From contig CM063289.1 in NCBI GenBank assembly GCA_032173965.1, forward strand, positions 28,111,690 to 28,175,689: DNA of 64,000 bases. Direction: 5' to 3'. Source of the stretch: Sitta carolinensis. Its lineage: Eukaryota > Chordata > Aves > Passeriformes > Sittidae. This document shows, piece by piece, positions 10,791 to 23,308 of the stretch; position 1 is the stretch's first letter; each line of letters opens with the position of its first letter. The position numbers and the translations under genes were made by a program. The notes under the pieces were generated by a model. That model was not told the origin of the DNA. It saw nothing but the letters and a program-made list of their open reading frames with translations, and did not search any database.

Positions 10791-13700
10791 TCATCCACTA
10801 TCTGTACTCTGACTTCTTAGTGAGCTAAAATGAAAGAAAATCCTTTTTAAGATTTGAAGCCTAAAAATTATGATAAAAATCTATTATCATTTTTCTACAT
10901 ATACTGTTCAAAGGTCAGAATTAATCGCTGTACTTTCAATTTTTTTCCTCATTCGAATGCATTGATTACAAAATCAGAATTGTCTTTGGACTGGACATAA
11001 CTTTAAGCTGATGCAGTACTCCTGAAGCAAAAAGCTATTATTTTTTATGAGACGAAAAATCACTTGAAGGGAATGAGAACACTAAAATGTCAGACAGACA
11101 TGGTCTTTGGGCTTACATCCAAAAGGAATGGTTACAGTTCCATGACCCACAAAGCAGGCATAGATGTTCATATTGACCCTTTCTGCCCTAAAATAACCAA
11201 CAATTTATAAGCTGATACCTTGGAGGGGTTCCTTTAGCAAGTCTTGTTAATATTTGATCCCTGACAGTTTACATATGACAACATTAATATTAAGGTTTCT
11301 TTCTTATAGAAAGGTGTTCCAAGCACTGATGATCCTCAAGATATTTTTGTCTTTATGAAATCATAAGTCAAAATACATTTTCTGGTAAAAGTAGGGAGAC
11401 TGAAGCAACAGTTTTGATGGAAAAACTAAAAGCGTAGTCATTTATGTATATATTTAGATGCAGAGTTCATTCTCTCTTGTTCTGCTGAACAAGCACCTCT
11501 GCAATCTCTGTATGAAAATGAAAAGGCTGCTTTAAAGCATCTCAATATTTCTGAGTTATTGCAAATGCCACAATCCAGAAATCAATAATTGAACCAGCTT
11601 CAAGAAGTGCTGATTTTGTTAAGAACCCAATTCTCTTTTTCCAAGCATTGTTATTCAAATATCATTAATTTAATGACTCAAAGTTACTGTATGGGTTTAT
11701 TTTTGTAAATCATAGTATCTTCAAGCAGATTGAGTTTTTCAATTCCTCTTTTGCTACAAGACAGAGTCTTCAGTTCTGCTAAATATACCCAGTGTTCTCT
11801 AGTGCACGTTCTACCTTTGAAGTTGTTTCTGAGACATTTCAGGGTGCCTTATCCTGCAGCTGCTCTAATACTTGGTCTAACACCTCCAAGCATAGGCAGG
11901 ATAGGTAAGCAACCACTTATTCAGATTTGAATAACACCAGAAAAATGTGGCCCTTCACCATTTCTGGCACTCTCCAGAAAATTGAGTTTATCTCTATAAA
12001 AATGCCAGTAATGGTAGCTCATTTGAGTATCTGGTAAGGGATAAAGATCAAAATATATTATCACACTCTGGCTTTACAGCCTCCTTGCTTTGGGAAGGTT
12101 TAAAGGTCTGCGATGGCTGGTGAATAAATACAGGTAAATAAATAGGTTTTCTCATTAGATTTTATTTCTTCTTACCAGAGGAAATTGAAATCACACATAA
12201 TTTTTAAATTAAAAAAAAAAAAAAAAGTAAGAAAGATGTCTCAATTGTGAAAAGAACAAGCAACTGACAAATACCAGGAGGATGAACAGCAAGCAGTGGT
12301 CTTCAGAATATTCCTGGAATGAATATCATTCTGGTGACTGGATTGCTGCCAAGACTTTTAATTCTGTTTTAAAAAATGCATAGACTAGGAGAGTCATAAA
12401 AGAATGTTTTGTCTCTGGAATATGCTGGAACAAAAGCCAGATATGCTTAGGCTTTGACATGGACATTCATCATGTCCCAAGCTGAATCAGTTATTAATTC
12501 TGAAAGTATTAAATATGAAATGGGCTGAGTGTCTACAAGTTATGCCATGTTATTCAGTTATAACTAAACTGTTAAGACTGATTGAATTTTGAGAAACATC
12601 CTCCTGTATATTAAGTTGTGTGAACTCAGCCAAGCAGCCCCTCCAGTCCCAGTCTCCATGGGGACCTCCACCCCTTTGGCTTACAGGGTGAAGCTGAAGC
12701 ACCAGGATTATTTTCATTGGCATGGAAAGGTTTTCCACACACAGAGCACAAGCTCCACACAAAATTCACAGAAGCTTCTCATTCTGAAATCTTGCTCTGC
12801 ACTGGCTCCTTCCTGCTGGCTGAATTGACATCTTGCCTTGAGGGCTGCCATAATCAGATTGTTGGGACAACATCACAAGGGTTCAATAAATCCTCCACCT
12901 TTCCAATTGCTCCTCTCTAGCCCTTCAGATCACGTTCAGGGACACACATGCAATTATTTCTGCCACACTCTTCAGCAAGTTACTGGCTCACCAGTACTGA
13001 CTAACATAGATGCAGCATTATTATATGTTAGAGTGCTTAGAAACCCACCAATATTTATTGTAATGGTTGTGTGAGCAGCAGTGCTGTGAAATTCTGAAGT
13101 TGCAGCACTGAGCTACTTCCACAAAATCTGTATTTAAGTGCCATTTCATTTTTCATTGCCACGTTTGTGCTGCATTAAAGAGAAAAGCAGAACACTCCTC
13201 CAGCTGTTCATCAGCACCATTGCTTATCACCAAGAGGGGCTTCTTGGGAGGGGAAAGGCTACAGCTATAGCTCATGGAGGATACAAGAATTCTTAAGGAC
13301 ATTCACCATACTAACAAAATAATTCAGTGTTTTTTACTCCTCAATGAAGAAAAGTCCTTACATTCAAGGGCAAAACACACATTTACAGGCTATATATTGT
13401 TAAATGTGGATTCCTGCACTCCAGTTTTCAACATAAATGCATATCCCACCAAAAAAAGTATTCCTAGACAAACAGCTGAATGCTTTCTTAAGCTCCCAAC
13501 TTAGACTGTCTTCAGATGCTAAAAACAGAAGGGGAGGAAAAAAAAGCCACAAATCAGGTTAAATCTTGATTAAGAGCTGATCAAGAGGCTCTGTTAGGCT
13601 CTCTCCAAAAGAGAGAGAATGTTCTTCTCCATTTTCTAATCAATTTTTTAAGTGATGGCAATAGCAGTAGCAATAAATATTAATATTAATGCTAAGCAAA

Positions 13701-15209
13701 GTCACCACTGGAACCCATTGCACTGTGCACTACAGGAGCAGAGAAGGGACAGTTCTTGTGCAGAAGGACTTCCATGTGAAAGCCACCACTAGGCAAAGGG
13801 ATTACAAAGCATAGGAAATAAAAAACAGGGCTGGGAAAGTGCCCAAGGGCCCAGGCTCCACCATCCTATGGACATCCCAGGACCTGACCTTATTTTTCAG
13901 GAGTCTTGCTTTGATGACAGTACAAGGCCTCCTGTATTGTTTCTAATTCCTCACTTGTAGGAAAATCTCCACACCAGAGGAGTGTCCTTCTCCTTCCTCC
14001 TGCCCCCCCTCCTCCTGCCAGAAGTATTTTCTCAGAATGGGAAAAGCCATACATATTAACACTGCCTCAGACTGCGTTACCAGAGGAAAGTGCCTTTTGA
14101 ACCATGAATTCCTGATACTGAAGATCATCCGCCGGAAAAAGCCTTCAGCTTTACCTCTGACATTCAAAGCTTTTGTTTATTCCACTGAGCGTGCATGTAA
14201 ATTTTTAACTCAGAGAAACACAAGACAAATGTTGTCTGATGCCTACCCAATGAAATAAAGAAGATGGAGGAGGATAAAAGGATGTTTGTGCTGTTCTGTG
14301 TTAAACTGAAATTAGATTCTGATATTTCCTCTCAGTTTTAACACCATGATAGCAATAACATAGCTGGTGCCTCAGTTTTTCTCCTCTCTTCAGTCAGGGG
14401 CTGTGGCTGCACACAGCCTGTAGCATTTTAGCTGCTCACAATGATCTTCAAAACTAGTTTGTCTAAATCCTTACTGGTTTTGTGTCCTGTCCCTCACCTG
14501 TATGATTAGAAGCTTCTTTTATTTATCTCATTATATATAAGACCTGTTCAGCAGAGGGGATGCTCTGCATGTAGAGGGAAGCCTTAAAGAATTTCTGCAT
14601 AAATTCTGATTTATTGTCAGAATAGGCTGAAATAAGTCACCCTCAAGCCAGATATAAGCAATTACATACAAATAAGAAATACTCTAACCCAGTTAAGTTA
14701 AAAATCACTCCTTATCAAATCAGTGCAAGTTTGCTTCTAGACAAGGCCTCCTAAAATTTGCTATGCTGTTTTAAAACTATTTTTTAATACTTTTGGGCAA
14801 GCAGCTTATACATCCAGCGTGTGGCTAATATTAATGGCAGAGCCATAAATCCCTCACATGGGAGTTTGTGGAAGTGCTGATATACCCATTACCAACACAG
14901 GAAAGTGCTGCCAGGCTCTTCTGTAATTACAGCTTCTTCAAAGGCAGAGTACATCATTTGGTCTGCAGAGAGAAGCAGCAAAAGCCAACATGAGAGGAGA
15001 CTAACTGATGTCAGAAGTCCTGCTGCCAAGGGCATGAGTACTTTGGTACCCAGACATCCTCACCCAGGTCCCACTGCAGGAGAGAAGAGCAAATACCCCG
15101 TCTTACCTTCTCCACCACTTTCCTGCTCCTCTTCCTCCTTTGTTACACCCACTTGTTCTTTTGCAACCCATGTTTCCCCAACACCTATCAACACAACAGT
15201 CATGCCATC
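10791..15209. other. Unique AT-rich noncoding DNA
   Basis: No gene or RNA is supported. Open frames are 80 codons or fewer, except one of 119 codons (plus, 14,905-15,264) that runs into a MIR-like relic and is therefore not a gene. An A16 tract lies at 12,211-12,226. A CT-rich patch occurs near 13,998-14,020. I see nothing else. Confidence 0.55.
12211..12226. repeat. 16-base poly(A) tract
   Basis: A simple mononucleotide run follows TTTTTAAATT. No associated element is seen. Confidence 0.85.
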
Positions 15210-15345
15210 CCTCTATATAGCATTTCCATCTGTAACTCTCAGAGTGTTTTGCAAAAAGCAATAAACAAGCTGCTTCCTCCACCCAAGGTCACCCAGAAGG
15301 TCAGTGCTGAGCCCAGGAATTGACCCCAACCTCTCAGGACCCGCA
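15210..15345 (+). mobile_element. MIR/L2-like SINE relic
   Basis: Three landmarks of MIR/L2-type elements occur in the expected order: 'tctcagagtgttttgcaaa' (compare 'ctcaaagcgctttacaaa'), then 'cccaaggtcacccagaaggt', then 'gctgagcccaggaattgacc' (compare 'gcagagccaggaatagaacc'). The similarity is clear but old, consistent with amniote-wide MIR-type SINEs. A chance open frame of 119 codons overlaps the left part. Confidence 0.65.
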
Positions 15346-18047
15346 CCAAGGATGGGACATGCTGTACCACTCACAGCCACCTGTTAGGGAACACCACAGC
15401 CCGAGGAAGAGCTGAGCTCTTACAGGGTGCTTGACACAATCCTAATCATGTAAAAATAATGAAAACTATTTTCTGTCCATTTGAGGCACTTGCAAATTAC
15501 CATTCACTGTCATATCTAAGTGCCAAACACTATCAGGCATACTGACAGGCTTTGAAGGCTTCCAAGATGAGGTGGTATTAATACAAGCCTGTCTCACTAC
15601 AGTACCACAAGAATTATACAGCAGATACTGAAATGTTTGGCTCTGTGAGTACAGTTTGGTCCCTTGCAATTGGTAGGAACAGAGCCTTGCAATGGAGCAA
15701 GACTGCTGTGACAGGATCATTTGGCTCAGCACCACCATACCCCTGTGGGGTCATCCACAATAAAGATGGGACAACACAACAACTCAAGGGCAGTGGGTGG
15801 TACCCCACAACACCCCCAGGAGTAAGTAGCTGTTCCCAAATAAATGTCTGGCTTTCTGATGTCATGAAATTCAGATGAATCTTGCTATTACAGACCAGAT
15901 AAAAACACTGTGCTACTGGCCTGTCTGCATATCTTGTCTCTGCACTGCAAATAGCCAAGGAAGAAAAGCTTCCTGCTTCACATGGGCGAGAAAATGGTCT
16001 CTCACACTTCTGGTCACTGCCCAGGGTACCAGAAAAAAAAACTGCATGACAAACTTCCTAATTCTGCAGGCAGACATCTAGGGGAAATCAGTATCAGAGG
16101 ATGGGAACCTAGGACCTGCAGTGGCTATGTTTTCACTGCTGTATGATCACAGGGAAATTTTCTTAAAAAAGAAATTAGGAGGAAAAAAGAAAGAGAACCC
16201 TTTATTATGAAAGAAAATTCCACATTTTGCCATCTTGGGTCTTACTCAGGTATAGAATCCATATTCATGTAGTACTGAGTCTTAAGAGGATTCAAGGATC
16301 TTGGACTCATTTTGAGCACATGCCACTTGCTTTTGTACAAGACAACATTTTCTACTCTATTTCAGATATGCCCAGCTATTGTTGTGAGAGAAGAACTTTG
16401 GACCAGGATAAAGAAATGGAGTAAGAAATGCTATTTTATTATTTTATTTTATTTTACTAGGAGTAAGAAATGCTATTTTACTTTCTGATAAGGCCAGCAA
16501 AACTCAGGTTATAAATCAGTCAAATTCTTTGCATTTTTTATTGATTCATTAGATGAATAAATTCAGTGATTCCCTGCTTAAAAGATATGTGAGTCTTTCT
16601 CTAGCATGTGACAAAATTCTGCCAGCAGGCAAGCAGAAGCAAAAATCTCCTAAACATTGACAGTTATTGCAGATTTAAACCTTTGTCTGGTATGGAGATA
16701 CATCATTACATATCAGAAAGGCTCCTTCATGAAAGCTTAATCTGTGTGTGATAGAAGTTAAAGGAAAGCAAATATTTGAACAATAATGAAAATATAGTTT
16801 AGGCATTTTTTTCACCAGACTTAAATAATTTTAAGACTTGGTCTATTTTAAGGAGAAATCTGACCAACAGTTTATTGCCAGCGGAGCCACAAAGGGGGAT
16901 TAAATAATGCAAAACAGGGAAAAATAATGCAAAAATTCAGCTGCACAGTACTTCTCCCCTCAAATAAAATAACTGATCAATCATCCTACATGACTTCATC
17001 TCTAATATTTCTAATTCTTTTTAAATTTCAAAACCAGAGATTGGAAATGACTTTTTCTGCAGCATTTGGACCACCACATAGGGCTAAAAAGCATAAACCT
17101 GCAACCCTACTACAATGTGTAGTTGTCTAAAAACATGCAGAGTAGGTGAAAAACATCATCAGCACAGTGTAGTTATAAAATTACTGTATTTTTAACAAAT
17201 TACTGAGTACAGGATGAAAGCAATGTATCAGCACACTCTCTCCCACCTAAGTCAGATCTTAACTAGAAATGCAGATTTATTTTTTTTTTTTCAGATTTTA
17301 GGGCTTTATTTGTGATTTTCTTTTTTCCAATAATTTAATCCAGAGAGCTGTGTTTCAGCTGGCCATTCAATTCAGACATAGTCATACTACTATTTTAAAT
17401 TACAGAATATCTAATGAAACTAAACACGACAATGAGCAATGAATTTCTTCTCAGTCCTTAGTGGACAGCACTCTCCAAGATGAGCACCACTGTTTGCACT
17501 TCTCAACTCTTCAGGCAGACTAAACGAGGATTGAACACACCTCCACACAACTAAAAACTGCTTTTGAGACCATGCTAAAGTCTCAGTTGCTCCAATACTG
17601 CTGTTGGCCTCTTTCATTTTCTGCCAATGAACTTGGGCCAGGAGCTGGAAGCCTGTCAGGTTTTAGAAAGCAAAAGCAAAGCGTGTCAACGTTGGGCAGT
17701 TACAATTGATTCTCTTGTGACTCTCCCCAGAGCTGACTCACAGGTTTCAGTTTGTTCACGCTTTGGCAGAGCAGAGCATGAGGAAGCTCCTCCTAGTGAT
17801 CCACAAGCTGACCTGCTGGGCGCTCTGGTTGTCATTCTCCCAGTAAAGCCTCCCTTGGGCTGCAGTGGGGCTTCGTGGGGATCACGTCTCTCTCTCCCTG
17901 CACGACATCACAACAGCCAGGCTCAGAACTCAATGCATCTGCTGGCAGTGCAACTGGCTGAATGCTCAGGGAGCGATGCTTTAAGCAAGGGGTCACCAGA
18001 TGGCCATTCCTTGTAGCTCCACTTGACCTTCAGAGACACTGCTGTGT
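15346..18047. other. Unique noncoding DNA
   Basis: No gene is supported. Frames of 114 codons (minus, 15,614-15,958) and 129 codons (plus, 17,627-18,016) are open, but both have antisense or overlapping frames and no domain I recognise. The 17.6-18.06 kb part is somewhat GC-richer and ends in a short CpG-rich run (18,050-18,065). The direct repeat at 16,418-16,480 is listed separately. Confidence 0.5.
16418..16480. repeat. 21-bp direct repeat flanking an ATTTT tract
   Basis: A 21-base unit beginning GGAGTAAGAAATGC and ending CTATTTTA is present at 16,418-16,438 and again, identical, at 16,460-16,480. The bases between are ATTTT-type pentamer repeats ending in ACTA. The period is 42 bases. 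It looks like a recent slippage-driven duplication anchored on the pentamer tract. Confidence 0.9.
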
Positions 18048-18126
18048 CCTGCGCCGCGCGGCACCGCAGAGCTCCAAGGCACAGTCTAAGATGCATTAGT
18101 AGGTCAAGCAGTTACTTGGCTGGAGA

Positions 18127-18194
18127 CCATTGTGGAACTATTTATTATGGCCAATTGGGGCAGATTGCACTGGGCAGGGACGTGCTATAAAAAG
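18127..18194 (+). promoter_or_regulatory. Candidate promoter/enhancer: SOX, MEF2, CCAAT and TATA motifs
   Basis: Within 70 bases lie a SOX-type site (CCATTGT at 18,128-18,134), an A/T-rich MEF2-like site (CTATTTATTA at 18,138-18,147), a palindromic CCAATTGG at 18,151-18,158 that gives a CCAAT box on each strand, and a TATA box TATAAAAAG at 18,186-18,194. The CCAAT and TATA boxes are about 35 bases apart on the plus strand, which could serve a core promoter firing to the right. A small CpG cluster lies 70-80 bases upstream. No coding exon is seen downstream, so any transcript would be noncoding or the cluster acts as an enhancer. The motif matches are seen; the function is inferred. Confidence 0.35.
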
Positions 18195-21100
18195 CAAATT
18201 AATGCTAAGTGTCACACGCCAAGATCTGACAAAGAGAGGTGAAGAACATCAGTTCATACTTCACTCGTCTGCTTTTCCTGGGTAACTGCACAAGAGGATT
18301 AGAGAGCTTCTGTCCATTCTACATCTAACCTGCTGAAAAAGAATCAGAAACCTCAATTTTTGCAGCCCAAAACTCGCTCCAAATCCACCCAATCTGATTC
18401 AGTTACAGTCAGAAAAAATCTTGACTGAACTACATAGGGTTAAGCACTGGCCAAAATATCAGCAGAAGCAGGAGGCTTGGGTGCTTTGAAACTCTGTTCA
18501 ACATATGTCTGAAGGATTTTTGGGACTGCACAAAACTGTAGCAAAAGAAAAGATTGGCAAGGCAGATGTTCGTTGTTTACTGACCCCTGATGAAACCTGC
18601 CCTTTCCTTTACCCATTTGAGATGTTCAATAGATACGTTGGTGCTGATTTTTAAACCATGTGTTGCCAAAAATCTGGTGTATTTCTACGTCCCTGAGAGT
18701 TTGAAAACAAGAAGTACACTAGACTAGTGTGAAAACACACTTCCTTTATGGCAGGTTTATAAGCTGATCACTGGAAATGAATTTCTTGCAAAGTAACATG
18801 TTGAAAACCATGACAGGCTCATTGACAACAAGCAAAGCCCTCACATTTCTATCTCAGGAAGAGGGTCAGTTTGCAGAGCAGGCACCAAGCGATTGTTTAT
18901 TGGAGCTTTTGCAGAAAAAAAACGGAAATTTTGCCTTCCGGGTATTTATGTGGAAAAAGCTGATACTGTCGCAAACACAAATAACACAAAAACAGGACTG
19001 TGAGAACTCCCAAGCACACTCAAGCTTTCCTTTCCACGCCATTTTTCTATATGGCTAACATGGCAACCTTGGAATCTCAGCCAACGTGGTAACACTTCCG
19101 ACTTTGGAAGAGACCAGCACTTGGCTTTGCTTGATTTTTCCCCACCTGTCAGGCATGTCTTGTCCAAGAATATTTCCCAAGCAGCTGAAGGGACGGAGGT
19201 GCAGACATGACAAACACAATAATGAAGACACTTTCTAGAGCAGCTTCCTAGAATTGCTGGGGCAGCAGCAAGCGATAACCCTCGGGACTCTCATTCATGG
19301 GAAGCCAACACCATGGTGGTCCCAGATGGAGTAACTCAGCATTTCTGAAGTCACAGGCACTATTTCTATCACACATTCACACCCTGCTTTCATAGTCACA
19401 CTTGTCCTAGCTTTCACTTATATTTCCAGGTCTTGTGAATGCCAGAAAATAATCCCCACACAGGTAGTGTGTAAAGCTGCTGCAAATGGGGCACAACCTA
19501 AGATCTAAAAACCTGCAGAGCAAGCCGGTATTTCCCATTAGGGAAACCTCCAACATCCCATGCATCCTGGAATCAGTCTACTCATGGGACTGATGAAAAC
19601 AACTCAGGTCTCGTGCTGCAGGACATGCAAGACTCTGAACTTCAGAACACAGATAAGTGTCTGAGTAGCATATCAAGCTCCACAAACCACTACCAATATT
19701 GTTAAACATGACACACAGTGTTCTATTTTAAGTGGTGCATGGTGCAGACAAATTTCAATTTATATTCTTCAATAATACTGACTAGATTAAATCAACTATC
19801 ATTCCATACATTACAGAACAGCAGAAATTTCTTCAATAATACTGACTAGATTAAATCAACTATCATTCCATACATTACAGAACAGCAGAAATTGATGAAG
19901 AGTGGGTTTCAAAATCCAGGGTTGTTTATTATACCCCCAACAAACTCTTCATCAGGGAAAGGTGTTAAACAAAGTTGTGGACAAATACAGGGCAAATATG
20001 CAAGGAATACTGAAAAGAGCAGAGGAAATGTGATGCTCAGCGTCCCTAGAGTAACCTGGCAAAATCATAGGGTGAGAAAGGAAGCAGGAGTTCAGAGAAA
20101 GCAATTTGTCAATCACCATTGCTATTAATCTTGCAGCGTTCACAGGAAGCTCAGCTGATGGCCTTTGCCATATTTTTAACAGAATACACTGTCTTTAATG
20201 CTCCATGTTCAATAATGTGAAATATCACAGACCCATGAGGGGCTACTCCCGCGTGCTGTGCTGACAGGGAGGAGAGGAGCCAGGGAAAGCCTCGACACAC
20301 TACAGAGCTCAAGTGAACCTAGTACAGCAGGGATGACTTTGCATACCAGCAGCAGATATCCCTACAAGAGTTGCTTCTGCATCTTCATCAGCAAACTCTA
20401 AACCTGTCTCTGTGTGAAAACCAGAGAGAAACATGGCTTCAGTAGGAACTGAGGACATTGTGACTTGAAATCACCATTCTTCAAGAATAAGTCTTTGCTT
20501 TGTCCAGTGTGGCCCATTCCTCCAGGATCACAACTTCAAGCAAGTTTCTGTTTCCACAGAGGCAGACTAACAAAGGAAGGCTGCAGATACCCCATGATCC
20601 TAAGCACAGACCTTGGAGACACCAAGTGCCTCAGACAAACTTGACAGAGGTGAGGTTGTCATAGGCAAGGACTCCACCCAATGCAGCAGATGCTTCACAA
20701 TACTGAGGAGACACCAAAATAATGCAGGACACGTGAAATTAAAGAATCTATACCAACAATAACATTTCCAGTAGTCTCACCTTAATAAAGCAAGCACAAG
20801 CCCCAGCAAGAAATTACTTTGGGCAACAGCAAGAAGCATCAGTGAGACTATTTCCCATTCCAGTCTCAACAGGTTTATCCCTCATACAAGCAGGGGAGCT
20901 CCCTGGTTTTTACTGGATCAGCAGAGAGCTACAATCCCCAGCCCACTGCTGTCACACGCAGGAAGGTTAATTGTAATTACACAAGTGAAGTTTCCTGATG
21001 AACGTATCTGGGGATCTGCCATTTGGCTCATGCTCTTTTTATTTTACAGGTAAAGCTAATGAGTACACAATTAAGCACTTGAGAAACAGATCACTGACAA

Positions 21101-21540
21101 AGTCCACACCAGGTTCACTAGAGAGCAACATGAGCAAGTTCAGGGAATATTCCCTATTCTCTCATATCATCTTTCCTGCTCTTCAACAAATATGAAGGAA
21201 ATAAGCTACCAAACACCTTTAGCTGTTATTTTCATTTTATTAATGTATTCCTATTGCCATTTTCAGCTCCTAGTCAATGTCTTTGATAGTTGACACATCG
21301 TTTCTATCACATCTTATTTTGCTGAAGGCATTTTCCAACTCCCTTAAGCCTTTCCATTCCCAGCTACAGCACATACTTTTGAGCTAATATTAATTTAAAT
21401 GACCTTTTTTCTCCTAGATCTGCTTTTTAAATTTAATGAGATCCCACGATTATACCTGTACTTACCAACACCCACAGGGGTTCAGTCCCTTATGGACGGA
21501 TTGTACCAGCTGAACTAAGGAACGTAACAGAGGAAAGAAG
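18195..21540. other. Unique noncoding DNA
   Basis: No gene is supported; the longest frames are below 95 codons. It contains the exact tandem duplication at 19,765-19,893. Otherwise I recognise no element. Confidence 0.55.
19765..19893. repeat. Exact tandem duplication, 64-bp period
   Basis: The bases from 19,765 to 19,829 reappear without mismatch from 19,829 to 19,893, giving two copies of a 64-base unit that starts TTCTTCAATAATACTG and ends CAGAACAGCAGAAAT. The two copies are identical, so the duplication is recent, polymorphic or an assembly artefact. The unit itself is unique AT-rich sequence with no recognised function. Confidence 0.95.
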
Positions 21541-23294
21541 ACTTACAGGATGCCTAAGTTCCTATGAGGGCCATGTTCCTCCTTCCCCTCCAGGACCACC
21601 TATTAAGTTTAGACTCCCTGTTCATATTTTGGCTTTCTGGCACAGCTGGCAATGGAAAGAAAAGGGAAGCTACTGAGCCTGAAACTTCACCCAGTGAACA
21701 CCTCTGTTTTCTTAATGAGTTATCTGCAGAACCTGGGACGTCATACATCCAGCACCAGGGCCAAACATACAGGACTCATAAGTTCAGTCTCCTTGCTGGA
21801 AATCAGGGACCCCACATCCACCTTCTCTTTCAGCTTCCAAGCCAGCATGGAACAAGCAAGGGACCAAGCCTTCCCACCCCTCCCAGCTCCACCAGCCTTC
21901 CTTGGCAGGCTTGCCTCCCACAGCTTGCTTCTCCAACACCTCCCCACCTACTATTCCTATTCCTGCTGGGCTGCAGCCTTTTATAGCAGCTGTTTTTTGA
22001 TTGGCATTTTTTCACAGATGGGGGAGGCAAATAGGTCCTTCATTAACCCTTTGCAGGTTGCTGCCAAATGTGTGGGGGGGTTATATGTCATTTTTTTAAT
22101 GAAGTGCCTTCTGGAATTGAACCCCGCCCTCCTTAACTGTGTGGTTCGGCACATCTAACTGGAAAGTACAAACAATATCTATTCTTAATCTTACTTATTG
22201 TCAGCAAACGAGGCAGTGAAGTGGTTGCATGAAAATCCAGAAATCTGAACAAACAGTTCCCTCTATCCAAAATAAAATTTTAAGATTGGCAGACTTTGGA
22301 AAGCCACACAAGTATTTTGTCTCCGTAGTTCAGTTTGATTTTTATTTTACTAAATGAAGTCTAGGATAAACATGAAGGAAGGAAAGAAACAGCTTGCTTC
22401 CCCACTTTCTCCTTCCATGTCCATGGATCCCTACACTGTTTGGATCTCTAAGGTAGCACTCAACCTCTGTTTGCAGGTACTGCATGCTGGTGGCGTGGGA
22501 CGGAACTCAGCAGCACGTGTGAGCTGCCCGGCTGGCTGACCCATGTTTTCCTTTGCTGTCTTCTTCTGTCCTTGCTTTGCACACCCTCCTGGACTAGCAC
22601 CCCATAAGGGAAATCAATCTGTGAAGGTTTATTAAAATGAAAAAGTTCTCTGCCCCACAAGGGACTTTGTGGAATTTTGCTGCTGGTGAAACTTGAATAC
22701 GGTTATAGGGAGAAGTTCTCAAAAGTGAGATATAAGTGATTTAAAATAAAAGCATCAAGAATCAGTATTTGATCAGTTTTCCTTTCTGTACTGTGCCTGT
22801 AGCTAACTAACATACCCTACATCCTCACCACTTCTCAGGCTCAGATACTTTCTTCTCCATCCCTCTTTCAAGTGTGAGGTTAGGAACAAAGCCAGGTGGC
22901 AAATAGGATGGGAACAGGACAAGGTATTTTAAGTGCTGCTTGGGACAGGGAAAGGTGGAGGAGAACTCATCAATAGTGGCTGGAAAAAACTTCCTACATC
23001 TTCGCAGAACAACTATCTGCAACCACGGGAAAGTTTACTTACACCTTGAATGAGCTCTGTGGCTTCTTCTAAGAGGACACTTGCTTAGAGCTTATGCAAG
23101 TCATTAACACAAGTAGTCCATTGCACCCAGTTTTGGAGGGAAATGCAGCAAAAAGCATCTAATAAAATATATTAGATGTCTTCTGCATGATGATATAATG
23201 CATCAAAAATCTGATTTTAAACTTTTTGACAAGTTGCCCCAGGCTTTATATCAAAATTAGCCTTGCGCTTCTGCTGCTGAAAGGAAGGAGGAGC

Positions 23295-23308
23295 GGGGGG
23301 GGGGGGGG
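23295..23308. repeat. 14-base poly(G) tract
   Basis: An uninterrupted run of 14 G follows GGAGC. It is capable of quadruplex formation on the plus strand and is also a common site of sequencing length error. Confidence 0.9.

Noticed and set aside
14905..15264. 119-codon plus-strand frame
   Set aside because: Its right part lies within a MIR/L2-like relic, so it cannot be an intact gene.
17627..18016. 129-codon plus-strand frame
   Set aside because: Composition-driven; no domain, splice context or start context that supports a gene.
21564..22158. Overlapping 140- and 168-codon plus-strand frames
   Set aside because: Frames overlap each other and minus-strand frames; the GC/CT-rich composition explains few stops and no domain is recognisable.
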